From positions 1-64,000 of the forward strand of contig SNVD02014733.1 in assembly GCA_013180625.2 (NCBI GenBank): 64,000 nt of DNA, read 5' to 3'. This DNA is from Boswellia sacra. Lineage: Eukaryota; Streptophyta; Magnoliopsida; Sapindales; Burseraceae. The notes under the pieces were generated by a model. It was not told the origin of the DNA and did no database searches. It saw only the letters and a list, made by a program, of their open reading frames with translations. This document shows positions 12,393 through 23,563 of the stretch, piece after piece; position 1 is the first letter of the stretch, and each line of letters opens with the position of its first letter. A program made the translations under genes and the position numbers.

Positions 12393-13503
12393 ATATATAT
12401 ATAATTATTGTGCTATTTTATGGCTATCATAAGAAATTGAATTGTAAAATATAATAATACTATACACACATCAACTTATACAACCTAATGTGACCGAATA
12501 TACTGATAAGTTAATTATCATCCTTTTTATACTAATTTTTATCATTATTATTAACTCTAATAATAATAATGTCTCATATCATATTTTATATGTTATATTG
12601 TATGAGTTAGTTGTACTTATGTGTATGTGGTATTATTCTATAAAATAACAAATCGAAACCTTTATATTATTGGTTACCATATTTAGTTTGAATGATTTAT
12701 CTAGCTCTAGATCTCTCATAGATGATTTTTATGGAGGGCGGGCATTAAATGGTTGACTATTCCTGGAAACTTGAAAGTTAGCATATACTTTTACTTGTCT
12801 AAATTGGTTCAAGCTGGGGAGTCTGTTTCATCTCCAATCTCTATTATTATTAACTATTGATATTCCATCCCTTTACTAGTTTATGAACATAATGAACTCT
12901 AAAAATGTATATATTGATATGCTTATTTTTATTTAGTTAATGTTCATCCTAAAACATATAATATTCTGAGATATATATATATATACGTCTGATAAATTAA
13001 ATCCTTTCAATTGGATAATACTGTATGTATTTTAGAGCCCATATATGTTATAATAAATGCTACACTTAACAAATAATAAACTTATGAATATATAATAATA
13101 TATGTATTTTCTAAATCTTTTCTTCATGAAATCATTTTTTTCTAATAATGTTATATTTATCCTTTATCCCAATTGCGCTATATTATGAAGAAGCTATATT
13201 AACCACAGATCACTATATATAGATTTGATATATACAATTGATGAACTGTGATAGTGAGGTTATATATTTCTCAAGTTTCTGTAACTTGTATTTCATCAAT
13301 TGATTGGGTTATGGGTTAACAGTTGGGAAGTTCCAGAATTAGCTAAAGTTTTATATACAACTGGTGAAATGTGATAATGAGATATGTTACTTGCATTTCA
13401 TCAATTGATTGGGTTATGGGCTAACAGTTGGGAAGCTCCAGAATTAGCTAGAGTTTTGGTGATTAATAATCATGATTGGGGTACCTCTCATCATGCAGAA
13501 CTC

Positions 13504-13512
13504 TATATAAAA
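13504..13512 (+). promoter_or_regulatory. TATA-like box in duplicated promoter-like segment, copy 1
   Basis: TATATAAAA lies within CATCATGCAGAA-CTCTATATAAAATGCC. The whole block is repeated at 14,430-14,455, which suggests a conserved upstream region of a lost tandem gene. No gene starts downstream. Confidence 0.35.
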
Positions 13513-14441
13513 TGCCAGTTCAGTATATATAGTCACATCACATAAGGAATAGAACAAATTAATCTTATTATTAGATGATTTTCATATAGCCCTAGGTATC
13601 CAAAAGATGACTTTTGTGAGTCATGGGCATTAATTATATAGATTACAATGGAAATTGTCATTTGTGAGTGCTCATAAATTAATACCAAGTACCTTAAAAG
13701 ATTTTTTTTTTTTTTTTTTTTTAAGATCATGGACTCTGAAGGGTAAGGGTTTTACTATTGGTGAAGATTGAAAGAGCATTGGGTTTTGTGAATAAGTAGT
13801 GATTTACATTCCAAAACTTATCCTATAATCATACATTCTATATAAAATTAAAGCTATCACACCACACTACACCACATCATTTATTATATTATCACACCAT
13901 CCACTTAACAAGCTTATATTAAATACACATAATTTGATTTATATAATTTGGGATACGATTTGGAGTGAACATCATTATTCTTTGTTAATTTAGGTTATTT
14001 AGGAAATAATTGAGTGAAGGTGATATATACAATTTTATTTTATGGATCTCTCTTAACTGTTAGATTGAATTTAGATAGATGGTAGATAATGGGTATCTAG
14101 ATTTAAGTTAAAAAGTTTTAGTCCCTTCAGCCCGTATATATATTGCATTTGTGATTTGGACTCTCGTAATATAAGTTATATCTGAATCTCTTATTTGATC
14201 CTTGGATAAATCATGTGATTCATCCTAAAAGCTGCCTGCAAAACCGTTAGCTTACACTAAATAATAAATGTAGCTAGTCTCTTCCCTAACAAATACTAAA
14301 CATATTACCATATATGATATATAATATTATAGATAGCTTCGAGACAACTGGGTTATGGATTTCCAGTTGGTAAGTTCTAGAATTAGCTAAATTTTGCTTG
14401 ATGAATAACCATGACTGAGGGACCCTCATCATGCAGAATTG

Positions 14442-14450
14442 TATATAAAA
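14442..14450 (+). promoter_or_regulatory. TATA-like box in duplicated promoter-like segment, copy 2
   Basis: TATATAAAA sits in the same context as copy 1 (CATCATGCAGAATT then TATATAAAATGCC). No ORF follows before the Gypsy insertion at 14,696. Confidence 0.35.
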
Positions 14451-14690
14451 TGCCAATTCAGTATATGTAGTTAAGTGTAAAAACATCACGAATAAGACAA
14501 ATCCTATTAGCTTGATGATTGTTACCTAGCTCTAGCCTCGGTCTCCCATAGATGACTTTAATTGAAACTTGAAAGTTACCATATTCTTTTCCTTGTGAAA
14601 ATTGGGTCAAAAGGGGATTGTATAATCTTCGTTATCGACTATTGATCAGCCATCTCTTTACTAGTATATGAACTCTAATATGTAGATATG

Positions 14691-14695
14691 ATTAT
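14691..14695. repeat. Target site duplication, left copy (ATTAT)
   Basis: Identical to 26,566-26,570 on the other side of the Gypsy element. Joining the flanks recreates the diverged duplicate seen at about 12,925. Confidence 0.92.
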
Positions 14696-15251
14696 TGTCG
14701 ATGTCAAATTTTCGTCGACTTCAGGAATACACGTGGCGGACTTGTGTGAAAGCTGAGCACCTACAGAATAAAGAAAAATGATCAGAGAATTAGTCGGCGG
14801 TGGTGCCGACTAAGACTCTCCGATGCTCAAGTTAGTGACTGAAGGAAATATATTATATTCAATATGTTCTCAATGAGTTTACCTCAAGTCCTCGCGTCCT
14901 TTTATAGCCAAGTCTTAGTGATTTTTAGTCCTTGTTTAACAAGAATCCAAACGTATCCAAATATATGATAGACTATAATTCCAATCGGATATGTTCTCGA
15001 TCTTGAGATTTTAAACTTTCGAATTCATCTGATCACGTTATCATTCATCCAAAATTCAAAGTCTAATTAACCCATTCGGGATTTACATGATCTAATCCAT
15101 TCGGAATTAAGCATTCAAAAGTGACCGATCTGACCTCGACTGACTTTGAACCAATGAGAAATTTTACTCGGTAGCTCTATCAAAATTTCATTCGATATAT
15201 TTTTACTCCACAGTCTCTCCAACTTAATCTGAGTAATTTTTACACTCTACA
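14696..15251 (-). repeat. 3' LTR of Tat Gypsy element (complete)
   Basis: On the minus strand it starts TGTAGAGTGTAAAAATTACT and ends ...TTTGACATCGACA. The TATA-like CCTTTTATAGCC near 14,899 reads on either strand. It is 556 bp. Confidence 0.92.
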
Positions 15252-16214
15252 CAAGCCCTCCAGCTTTTTAGATTTTAAAGAAATCTATAAAGCTTTAATA
15301 TTAAAATTTTGAATTCTGAAGCTTGTAATCGAATTTTTTTTTTTTTTAATACCAACATAGAACTTTTAATTTGGTATTCGGAAAACTCAAAAATTCTTGA
15401 ACATTCCAATACTCGGTACTTATTGATTCGGAAAGTTGAATTCGGTATGTCTAAATTCCTATAAGCTTCATACTTATCCTTCACAAAGCACTATTTTGTC
15501 TTCTAGTGTTCCATTCCTTCACCCACGTAGGATTCCATTATCATGGTTTCACATGACTTTATTGACCCCACAATGGCTTTATACTACTTTCATGATTAAC
15601 CAATATATTATTCAGCCCAAATAAACTTTTTGCTTGCTGTCAAACGGCTCTAAACAACTTTATGGACTTTGACTTGTCAGAATTTCCAACCCATTCCTTT
15701 AAAACCGAACTAACCTCTATAACTTTATTTTACTTTACCGATTTCAACTTCCTCTTTTACACACAAATCTCCCTTTTATCCAAAAGTCCATTTCGAACCT
15801 CTCTTTCAAGGAACGAAATTTCAAAATTTTCTCAGATATCTGGGAGCGTAAGCTGCAGCAAATGGCTTCGGGCAGAACAATTTTTTCATCAATCCCACAG
15901 TCAGTGTCTATTTACGCAAGATATCTTGATAGTAGTATTCATCAAGCTTATTTCACCTTTTCTTCAATTCATCAAGCTCCTATTTTCTTCAATCTCCAGC
16001 AGCTCCGCTTTCTCCTTTACGGGTAACTTTCTTTACTTTTTAAATTTCTCTTTTGATTCCATCTAGAATCCTACGCATGCCATGCCCCAAAGTAATTTTC
16101 ATTTTTGTGGTCATGGTCTTTCAGATTCTTATTTTTGCTGATGTTGCTTGCTGCGTGGCTTCTACTTAGTTGCTTATTCTAGGATTGAAATTAGGAAAGC
16201 CTATTTTTGAAGCT
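15252..16214 (+). other. Leader region of the antisense gene within the Gypsy element
   Basis: No convincing coding exon was seen. A T-run lies at 15,336-15,347 and the pyrimidine-rich text looks like a transcribed 5' UTR. A possible 5' UTR intron may run from the GGGTAACT donor near 16,020 to the TATTCTAG acceptor near 16,182. ORFs at 15,436 and 15,662 lack recognisable features. Confidence 0.4.
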
Positions 16215-18276
16215 ATGAACCCTTTAGGTATTGAATGTGCCATAGATATTTCGTCTGAAGACTCTATTGCTTTAGAGCTAGACATTTTTGGTGATACTGA
16301 TTTATCCCCTGTTATCTTTGATTCTTGTTCCACGGCTGAATTTCCAGTTAAATTAGACAGCCCTTGCACATTACCTTCGTTTATAACTTACCCAAAAGAA
16401 TCTCTAAGTCAAATCCGTAGTAACCATAGGCTGACTTTTGCCATTAACAAAAGAAGGACAATCATTACACAGGATAAATTAGATACAGAGATTTGGAGGA
16501 CATACCATATCCCACCTTGCGTAGTACTCAAAGCCATTGGTGAGGATGATACTCCTAGCAATCCTCCAGATGGATTTGTAGCTCTTCATACTTCATTCTT
16601 TAAATTAGGAATAAGACTTCCCTTACATCCTTTCTTCAGGAAACTTTTTTACGTTTTTAATCTTGCTCCGGCACAGTTAAACCCGAATGGTTGGCTCTCC
16701 ATTATTGGTTGTTTGATTTTGTGGAAGAAATTCCTAAATTCAGAACCTAGTTTGGAAGAGATATGCTCATTATACCAAATTAAAGCACATACCCATAAAG
16801 GAACTCATGGTTGGTACCAACTGAATTCATGGCTTGGGATAAGAACCGTTGTCTTAGGCAATCCTTCTTCAAACAAAACCTGGAAAAACAAATGCTTCTT
16901 AGCAGGTGGGAATTGGGGTCAATTTCTGGATGAAGGGCATTGTATCTGCACAGTTCCAACTTGGTTCCAACAACCAGGTCTTCATTCTTTGCATATCATT
17001 TGTTGCATGGTTAATATGTGTCATGTTTTGCCCTGATTTTCTTCTTTCTATTTTGTAGCTTCTTGGAACAAAAATGTCCCATTAACTCCGAAACAGAAGG
17101 CAAACATTGACACCATTCTACAACTCAATGATAACTTTCGTCAACAAACTTTTCTCTTAACAGAAGATCACTTGCTCAAGTTTGGGTTTATTGATAAATT
17201 TCCGTTGAAAAGAAAGAAAACCAAAGCGGGTACAAAATATGGTTTATTCTTCTCATTTATGTAACAATTTTCATATTGCAGATATGTATACTTACTCTTT
17301 TTGTTCACTTGTCAGCAATGGATTCCAATGGGAATAAAGATTCCAGAAGTGAACGGGCTAGCAGATTATTAGCTCTGAAATAGCAACCGCCAAGGAAAAA
17401 GAAAAAAATTTCAGTAGACGTTCAGCCACATCCTCCAAATATGTCCTCAAATGATACAACCCTTCCCGTTGTTGTTGGCCTTCCTTCCTCAGCTTCTAAA
17501 GAGAAAGCTAGTTCCAGCTCTGATGGTATCTAAACTCAAACAATCACACTTCCAGATTATTTGGTTGGACCTAGCTTGACATTATCTCAAATCATAAATC
17601 AAAATCAAGTTGAGAGGTTAACCCCATCTGGTTTTTTACATACTTGGTGTTTAATGCGAGATGCCATGGGAAAGGTATAACTTTCACCCTCATCTTTTTT
17701 TTTTTTTTTTAACACCATTTAACCTTCTACAATGCTCAACAGATGTTTTTCGGAATGGATTCTCATGTCTCTGATGTGCGAGAATTTTACATAGACTATG
17801 CATCTGAGCAAGATAAATTAGAATAATCCAAAAAAGCGAACCTTGAACTTCGCCTACAACTCGATTCTTCTCAGCTTCAGGTGAAAGGGCTTGAAAATCA
17901 ACTTACCCTAGCCAAATTAGCTGCTGAATCTGAGAAGAAAAAACGTACAGAGGCTGAAGCAGAGATTCAGCAACTTCAACGTGCTGTTGGTGAACTTGAG
18001 AGATCTCTTTCATCTGAAAAAGAGGCTCACTCGATAGCTAAGGCATCAATAGCTGGTCAACTTTTGGATGGTTATGAGATGGCTTAATTTGAATTAAAGA
18101 GCAGAGATGAGAGTTTAGACCTTAGATGGATGAAACTTGGATTTGATCAAGCAAGATATGAATTGAAGAAATCTGAAGCTGAAATTGAAGAGGATGACAC
18201 TAGCAAGTTAAGTTCTCCATCCAATTTCAACTCATCTTTGATCAACGAAAATGATCGTGTCTTTAGTAAGTCATGA
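16215..18276 (+). pseudogene. Antisense spliced gene of Tat element (putative gypsy-type transposon family)
   Basis: A four-exon gene on the strand opposite to gag-pol. Exons are 16,215-16,977, 17,059-17,229, 17,316-17,674 and 17,743-18,276; every junction is GT...AG and phases match (1, 1, 0), giving 609 codons. Exon 1 carries the signature of the plant 'putative gypsy type transposon' family, including LGIRLPLHPFFRKLFYVFNL then LAPAQLNPNGW. Exon 3 has a basic patch (PPRKKKKIS). Exon 4 is a long coiled coil (residues like LAAESEKKKRTEAEAEIQQL). Four in-frame stops (17,381, 17,531, 17,824, 18,085) break it. Each can be explained by one C-to-T change from a Gln codon. Function is unknown. Antisense ORFs at this place are known in Tat elements. 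Confidence 0.82.
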
Positions 18277-20539
18277 AAACTGACTTTCTCTTTTCTTTTT
18301 CTTTTTCTTTTTTTTTTTTTTTTTTTTTGCTCCTAACTGAAAGCTTGTAACCATTCTGAATGGTTTTTGTTTTTTGATTTCTCCAACAGACTGTGCTGCT
18401 TAATATCAGCTTTTATTGTTGGGTTGCTGTTTGCCTCAGGAATCGGCTAGTTTTTTTTTGTGATTTGAACTTCATTTACTTGGCTCTGTGACAAGAATCT
18501 GATGTATGAACAGATATGTTTGTAACTTGACATTGTCTGATGGTGAATCTACTTTATTTGCTCTGAGTTGTGGTTGACTCAGATCACTTCAAACTGAGAT
18601 TAGCAAAACTCATTTTGTTTTACTCGGTAACTTTGTAATCATCTTACAAAACTTCAGAGCCGGCCATACTTTTTACTCTGAATGCATGTAAGCATCTTTA
18701 ATTACTTATAATTTTCCTTTCCAGAATATTGGTGCTATTTGAAAATTGGATCAGCAATTTTAGCCATTATATTGTGCATGACTTATGGCAACTTTGTTAT
18801 TCTGCCCATTACTTCTCAAATGTTCATTATTTCATATGTCTATGAGCCATTTTCCAGCCAAGTAATACTCCATCCAAGTTTCAAAGTGTAAAAAACTTTC
18901 AAATTTACGCTCCACGTGCTTGGCATGTTTCACATGATAATTTGTGTTTGCACTGCAAAATAATCCATGTGACTGAATTCTTTACTCAGATTTTCTGAGA
19001 TATTCCACATGGTATCTCACACTTGGCTTTTAAGAAAAACACTTAATTGTATTCGGCATCACAGGGTAGCCAATGTCCTCTATCTTCCTCCCTTGGCATC
19101 TCATTCCTACCGTGTCAGATTCCACTTGCTTTTTGTGGGAAACTATTTATCTCTTCAGTTTTATTTCCTCCTATCAGCATAAGCCCATATGGCTTATTTT
19201 AATAGTTGGACTACCACCATGATTGAAATGTCCAAGCCAACAATCCTAATCAATTCAGCATTTCAGACCATTATTTTTTTCTTCTATGCCAATTGTTTTG
19301 ACCATGCTTCCACAGATAGATTGAACTTCATACTTTAATTTCTTTTCTGACTTTTCTGTAAACATTTTCTCTCATGTTCACATCAATTTTCATACAAACA
19401 ACTCAACCACGCCATATTGATTTGAATCACAAAGTGGGCTGCTTTAATTTATTCGGTAGTCCAGATGTCACCTTGCATTCAGTCTTTCTACTTTAAGAGG
19501 TTAACAGAGTTAATTAGAAATGTTTTACTCTGTTAGAATTTGCATTCGGTAGAATTAAACTAAATAGTTATTCCACCCAAAAAATTTATAAATGGAATAA
19601 TATTTATTCCACTCTAAACTTTCTAATAAGATTAAAGTAATAAACTTTATCTTATTCTAGAAATTTGTTATGACTATAATTCATTATTCTGAATGTAGTC
19701 AGCCTTGAAAATTTTAACATATTGATCTTTCATTCTCACAGATTGTACTTCATGTGATATATCATCTTTATATTTTTCAAACCATTGTCGTATTCCTATT
19801 CGATTTGACAGGAACCCACGTGCGATTACGTCTCTATTCAGACTCGTTCAATTCAAACTAACTGGAACCTACTAAGGATATGTTGTTCCAATTCAAACTA
19901 ATCGGAACCCATTAAAATAATATTTTGGGTAGGATAAATGCTTCATTTAACCTACTCAGAATTTTTAATTAGCAAGATTAAAAAATCATTTATCTTGCTC
20001 AATATTTCATATCATTCATGTATCTATTCTACTTTGAAATTTAATATGCATTCAGTAGAACTAAACTTAATTTTTGCTCTACTCGGTAATTCTGCATTCA
20101 GTAGAATTAAACTGAAATTATTATTCTACCCGTTATGTTATCTTAAGAGACTTTTACACTTTATATAATATTTCACAGGTTGATTATGTTGCATATAATA
20201 TGCAAGTTTATTATGTGGATATAACATTATATCCTTTACTATTTCACCACTCACGTTAGGTCCTTGCATCCATACAAGGCCATACTAGGGCCTTTTTATT
20301 TATCCCAATTCCATGTTTTTATAAGGTAGTCTTACTGTTAGCAAGACCCATTGTGTATGCATATGTCATACAGAACAATTCTCAGATTGTCTCACAAAAT
20401 AAAAACAAGCCTCTATGTGAGGATTTTTTTATTAATGAATAATAAACAAATTTCAACATCCTAACAAATATCATATCTAGAAATTTATTCATTGGATCGT
20501 TAAATCATGCATAAGAAAATGAATATCATAAATAAGAAC
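18277..20539. other. Noncoding 3' internal region of Tat element
   Basis: No gene was found. A short unit (TGCATTCGGTAGAATTAAAC and variants with CATTCAGTAGAA) recurs near 19,545, 20,048 and 20,092. It relates to the TACTCGGTA and ATTCGGTA words that also occur in the LTR. Long T-runs lie near 18,308-18,328. It separates the convergent antisense gene from the integrase end. Confidence 0.6.
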
Positions 20540-22040
20540 CTACTGATAATATTTTCGAAGCATGTCTGCATTCCATGGTCGCTTTATTGTTGTTCCATCC
20601 AAGCAAGCCAACTTGTAAGTACCTGGTCGGAGTACAAGAGTTATTCGGTATGGTCCCTCCCAGTTCGGACCAAGTGACCCTTCTCCGGGTTCTTTGGTGT
20701 TTAGAATCACTTTTCTTAGTACCAGATCACCAACTCAAAATTTTCGTGCTCGAACATTTTGGTTATAATACCTAGAAGTTTTTGCTGGTATGATGCCATT
20801 CTGATTCTAGCCTCGTCTCTTTTTTCATCAATTAAGTCTAAGCATAGACTCATTTGATTCGAGTTCATATTTTCACCAAAATGTTGTTCGATAGGATGAA
20901 ATTCCTATCTCAGCAGGTATCACAGCTTCTACTCCGAAAGCTAAAGAGAAAGGAGATTCGAGTGTTGCTGTTCTAGGAGTTGTTCGGTATGCCCAGAGGA
21001 CCTGCGGCATCTCTTCCACCCATAGACCTTTTTTCTTCTCAAGTTTAGTCTTTAATATATGCTTGATAGCCTTATTTGCAGCTTCAACCTGCCCATTTGC
21101 CTGTGGATGAGCCGGCAATGCAAATCGATGATCAATTTTTAACTCTGAACAAAACCTTTTAAACCTCTCATTGTCAAACTGTCTTCCATTATCTGTTATG
21201 ATCACATGTGGAATCCCGAAACGACAAACTATATTCTTCCATATGAAGTCTGTCGTTTTTTGCTCTGTAATCTTCACTGGAGGCTCTACCTCCACCCATT
21301 TAGTAAAGTAATCCACCGCAACAATTGCGTATCGAGCTTGTGCCCTCCCTAGTGGTAATGGTCCTATTAAGTCAACCCCCCATTGGGCAAACAGCCACGG
21401 GTTTGATATTGAAGTCAATTTTTCTGGTTGCTGCCTTGGAATGTCCGAAAATCTCTGACATTTATCACATTTTTTCACCATCTCTTTTGCATCTTTCTGC
21501 ATTGTTGGCCAATAATATCCTTGCCTGAGAGCTTTATACGCCAGCATACGTGCTCTAGAATGGTTACCACAAATCCCTTCATGAATTTCTCTAAGGACAT
21601 AATCTGCTTCCTCTGGAGCTAGACATCTCTGTAGTGGGAAAGAATACCCTCTTCGAAATAAAACACCGTCAACTATAGTATACCTTCCCACTTGATATCT
21701 TATCTTCCTAGCTTCATTCTTTTCTTCAGGAAGAAATCCACTTGACAAATATTCCACAATCGGACTCATCCAACTAGCCGATTGTTCAATATTCATTATT
21801 TCTTCTACTCGGTCAATGCTGGGCAGATTCAACTCTTCAATTGGGATTCTTCTCGAAATTTTCTGCTCAGGGTCAGAAGCAAGTTTAGACAAGGCGTCGG
21901 CTCGAGCATTTTCACTTCGAGGTATTTGTTCCACTCGTACATCAGCAAATCGACTAAGTAGCTCGCGGACCTTCTTAAGATATGCTTGCATATTCCCTTT
22001 TTTTTGTTTGATATTCTGAATTGACTTGGCTTACAATTAA
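20540..22040 (-). pseudogene. Tat Gypsy integrase
   Basis: The zinc-binding HHCC region reads EIHEGICGNHSRARML...CDKCQRF. The catalytic core shows all three acidic residues: WGVDLIGP, ITDNGRQF and ANGQVEAANK. Downstream, a frameshift near 20,873 and a stop near 20,730 separate the C-terminal part, which ends in PWNADMLRKYYQ at a TAG (20,540-20,542). No chromodomain is seen, as expected for Tat rather than chromoviruses. It would insert the cDNA into the genome. It is fused in the polyprotein after RNase H, and a stop at 22,041-22,043 interrupts the join. Confidence 0.93.
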
Positions 22041-23563
22041 CTAAGAGTCACTTCGAACTATTAACTTTTTAGCCATCAATTCCAAGGCAAGTCTTAGACC
22101 AGCGATGAGTGCTTCATATTCAGCCTCGTTATTTGAAGCTTTGAAGTTGAATCGCAAAGCATATTCTAATTCTTCACCTTCTGGGCTAATCAAAATCACT
22201 CCTGCTCCGCTTCTTTGATTATTGGAAGATCCATCGACGAACAGTTCCCAACAATTTTGTCCATTTTGATGAGCATAACTATCGCCATCTTCCTCTTCTA
22301 CCTTTCTCGAGTCTTGGTCTGATTCGGAAGGAGTAAATTCCGCAACAAAATCAGCTATTGCTTGAGCTTTAATCAAAGGACGAGGTTTAAACTTCACATC
22401 GAATTCACTGAGTTCTATTGACCACTTGATTAATCGCCCTGACATGTCTGGCTTTTGCGATACTTGTTTCAGAGGCTGGTCAGTAAGTACAATGATCGTG
22501 TGTGCTTGAAAATATGGTCGCAACTTCCTCGAAGAAACCACCAAAGCCAAAGCAAATTTCTCTAACTTTGAGTACCTGGTCTCTGCGTCAGTCAGAGCCT
22601 TGCTTGTATAATAAATTGGCTTCTGAACATTCTGGTTTTCTCTGATCAGCACTGAACTTACTGCTACCGATGACACTGCAAGGTATAAATACAAAACCTC
22701 TGCCTGTATTGGTTTTGATAAAATAGGAGGCTTTGTTAGATATTCCTTCAGCTTCTGAAACGCTTCCTCACACTCTGTCGTCCATGTCATTCCTCTCCCT
22801 TTTTTCATTGCTTTAAAAAAGGGTTGACACTTATCGGTTGCTCTCGATATGAATCTGTTCAAAGCCGCAATTCGTCCAGTCAGGCTCTGTACATCCTTTA
22901 AGTTTTGCGGCGATCGCATGTTCATAATTGCTTCAATTTTCTCAAGATTTACTTCTATCCCACGCTGGTTTACCAAAAAGCCAAGAAACTTCCCTGAGCT
23001 AACTCCGAAAGCGCATTTCTCTGGATTCAACTTCATTTGATAATGTCGGAGAATTTGGAAAGTTTCACGAAAATGCATTATATGGTCACCAGCCTTTATA
23101 GACTTGGTCAACATGTCGTCTATATATACCTCCATAGTGTTACCGAGCAATCCAGAAAAAAAAGCTTATTAACAAGCCGTTGGTAAGTCGCTCCTGCATT
23201 CTTGAGGCCAAATGGCATAACCCTAAAACAATATAAACCCTTATCCATCATAAATGATGTTTTCTCTTCATCTAGAGGATTCATCAGAATCTGATTATAG
23301 CCTGAAAACGCATCCATAAAACTGAGTAACTCGTGACCAGCTGTCGCGTCCACCAACTGATCTATCCTTGGTAGAGGAAAGCTGTCTTTAGGACACGCTT
23401 TATTTAGATCAGTATAATCGACACACATACGCCATTTTTTATTCGCTTTTTTCACGAGCACAACATTTGCTACCCATTCTGGATATTGAGCCTCCCTAAT
23501 GAATTCTGCTCGAAGAAGTTTATCTACCTCTTGGCTCATTGCTCGGTATTTTTCTTCACTGAA
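22041..23563 (-). pseudogene. Tat Gypsy reverse transcriptase and RNase H
   Basis: The RT fingers and palm show KKWRMCVDYTDLNKACPKD, FMDAFSGYNQI (first catalytic Asp) and CFRVMPFGLKNAGATYQRL. The frame slips at the T-run near 23,155-23,162, then resumes at VYIDDML, the YxDD active site. A connection domain follows. RNase H has FVDGSSNNQRSGAG, NNEAEYEALIAGL and VRSDS with its acidic residues. The stop at 22,041-22,043 (DS-stop-LIVSQV) fits a Gln codon changed to TAG. With the frame slip and the stop just upstream at 23,564, this copy cannot express RT. Confidence 0.93.

Larger units (their letters stand above)
11885..14690. other. Gene-free AT-rich region with duplicated segments
   Basis: No supportable gene was found. 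It contains (CA)n near 12,050, long (TA)n runs at 12,332-12,402, and a T-run at 13,701-13,722. A segment near 12,680-12,960 recurs in diverged form at 14,505-14,695. A second unit (TTGGGTTATGG...GAATTAGCTA) occurs at about 13,300, 13,410 and 14,350. The Gypsy element interrupts the second copy, which resumes at 26,566. Confidence 0.6.

Noticed and set aside
15662..16066. 134-aa plus-strand ORF rich in Phe and Ser
   Set aside because: Likely leader/5' UTR of the antisense gene; pyrimidine-rich text gives long open frames by chance.
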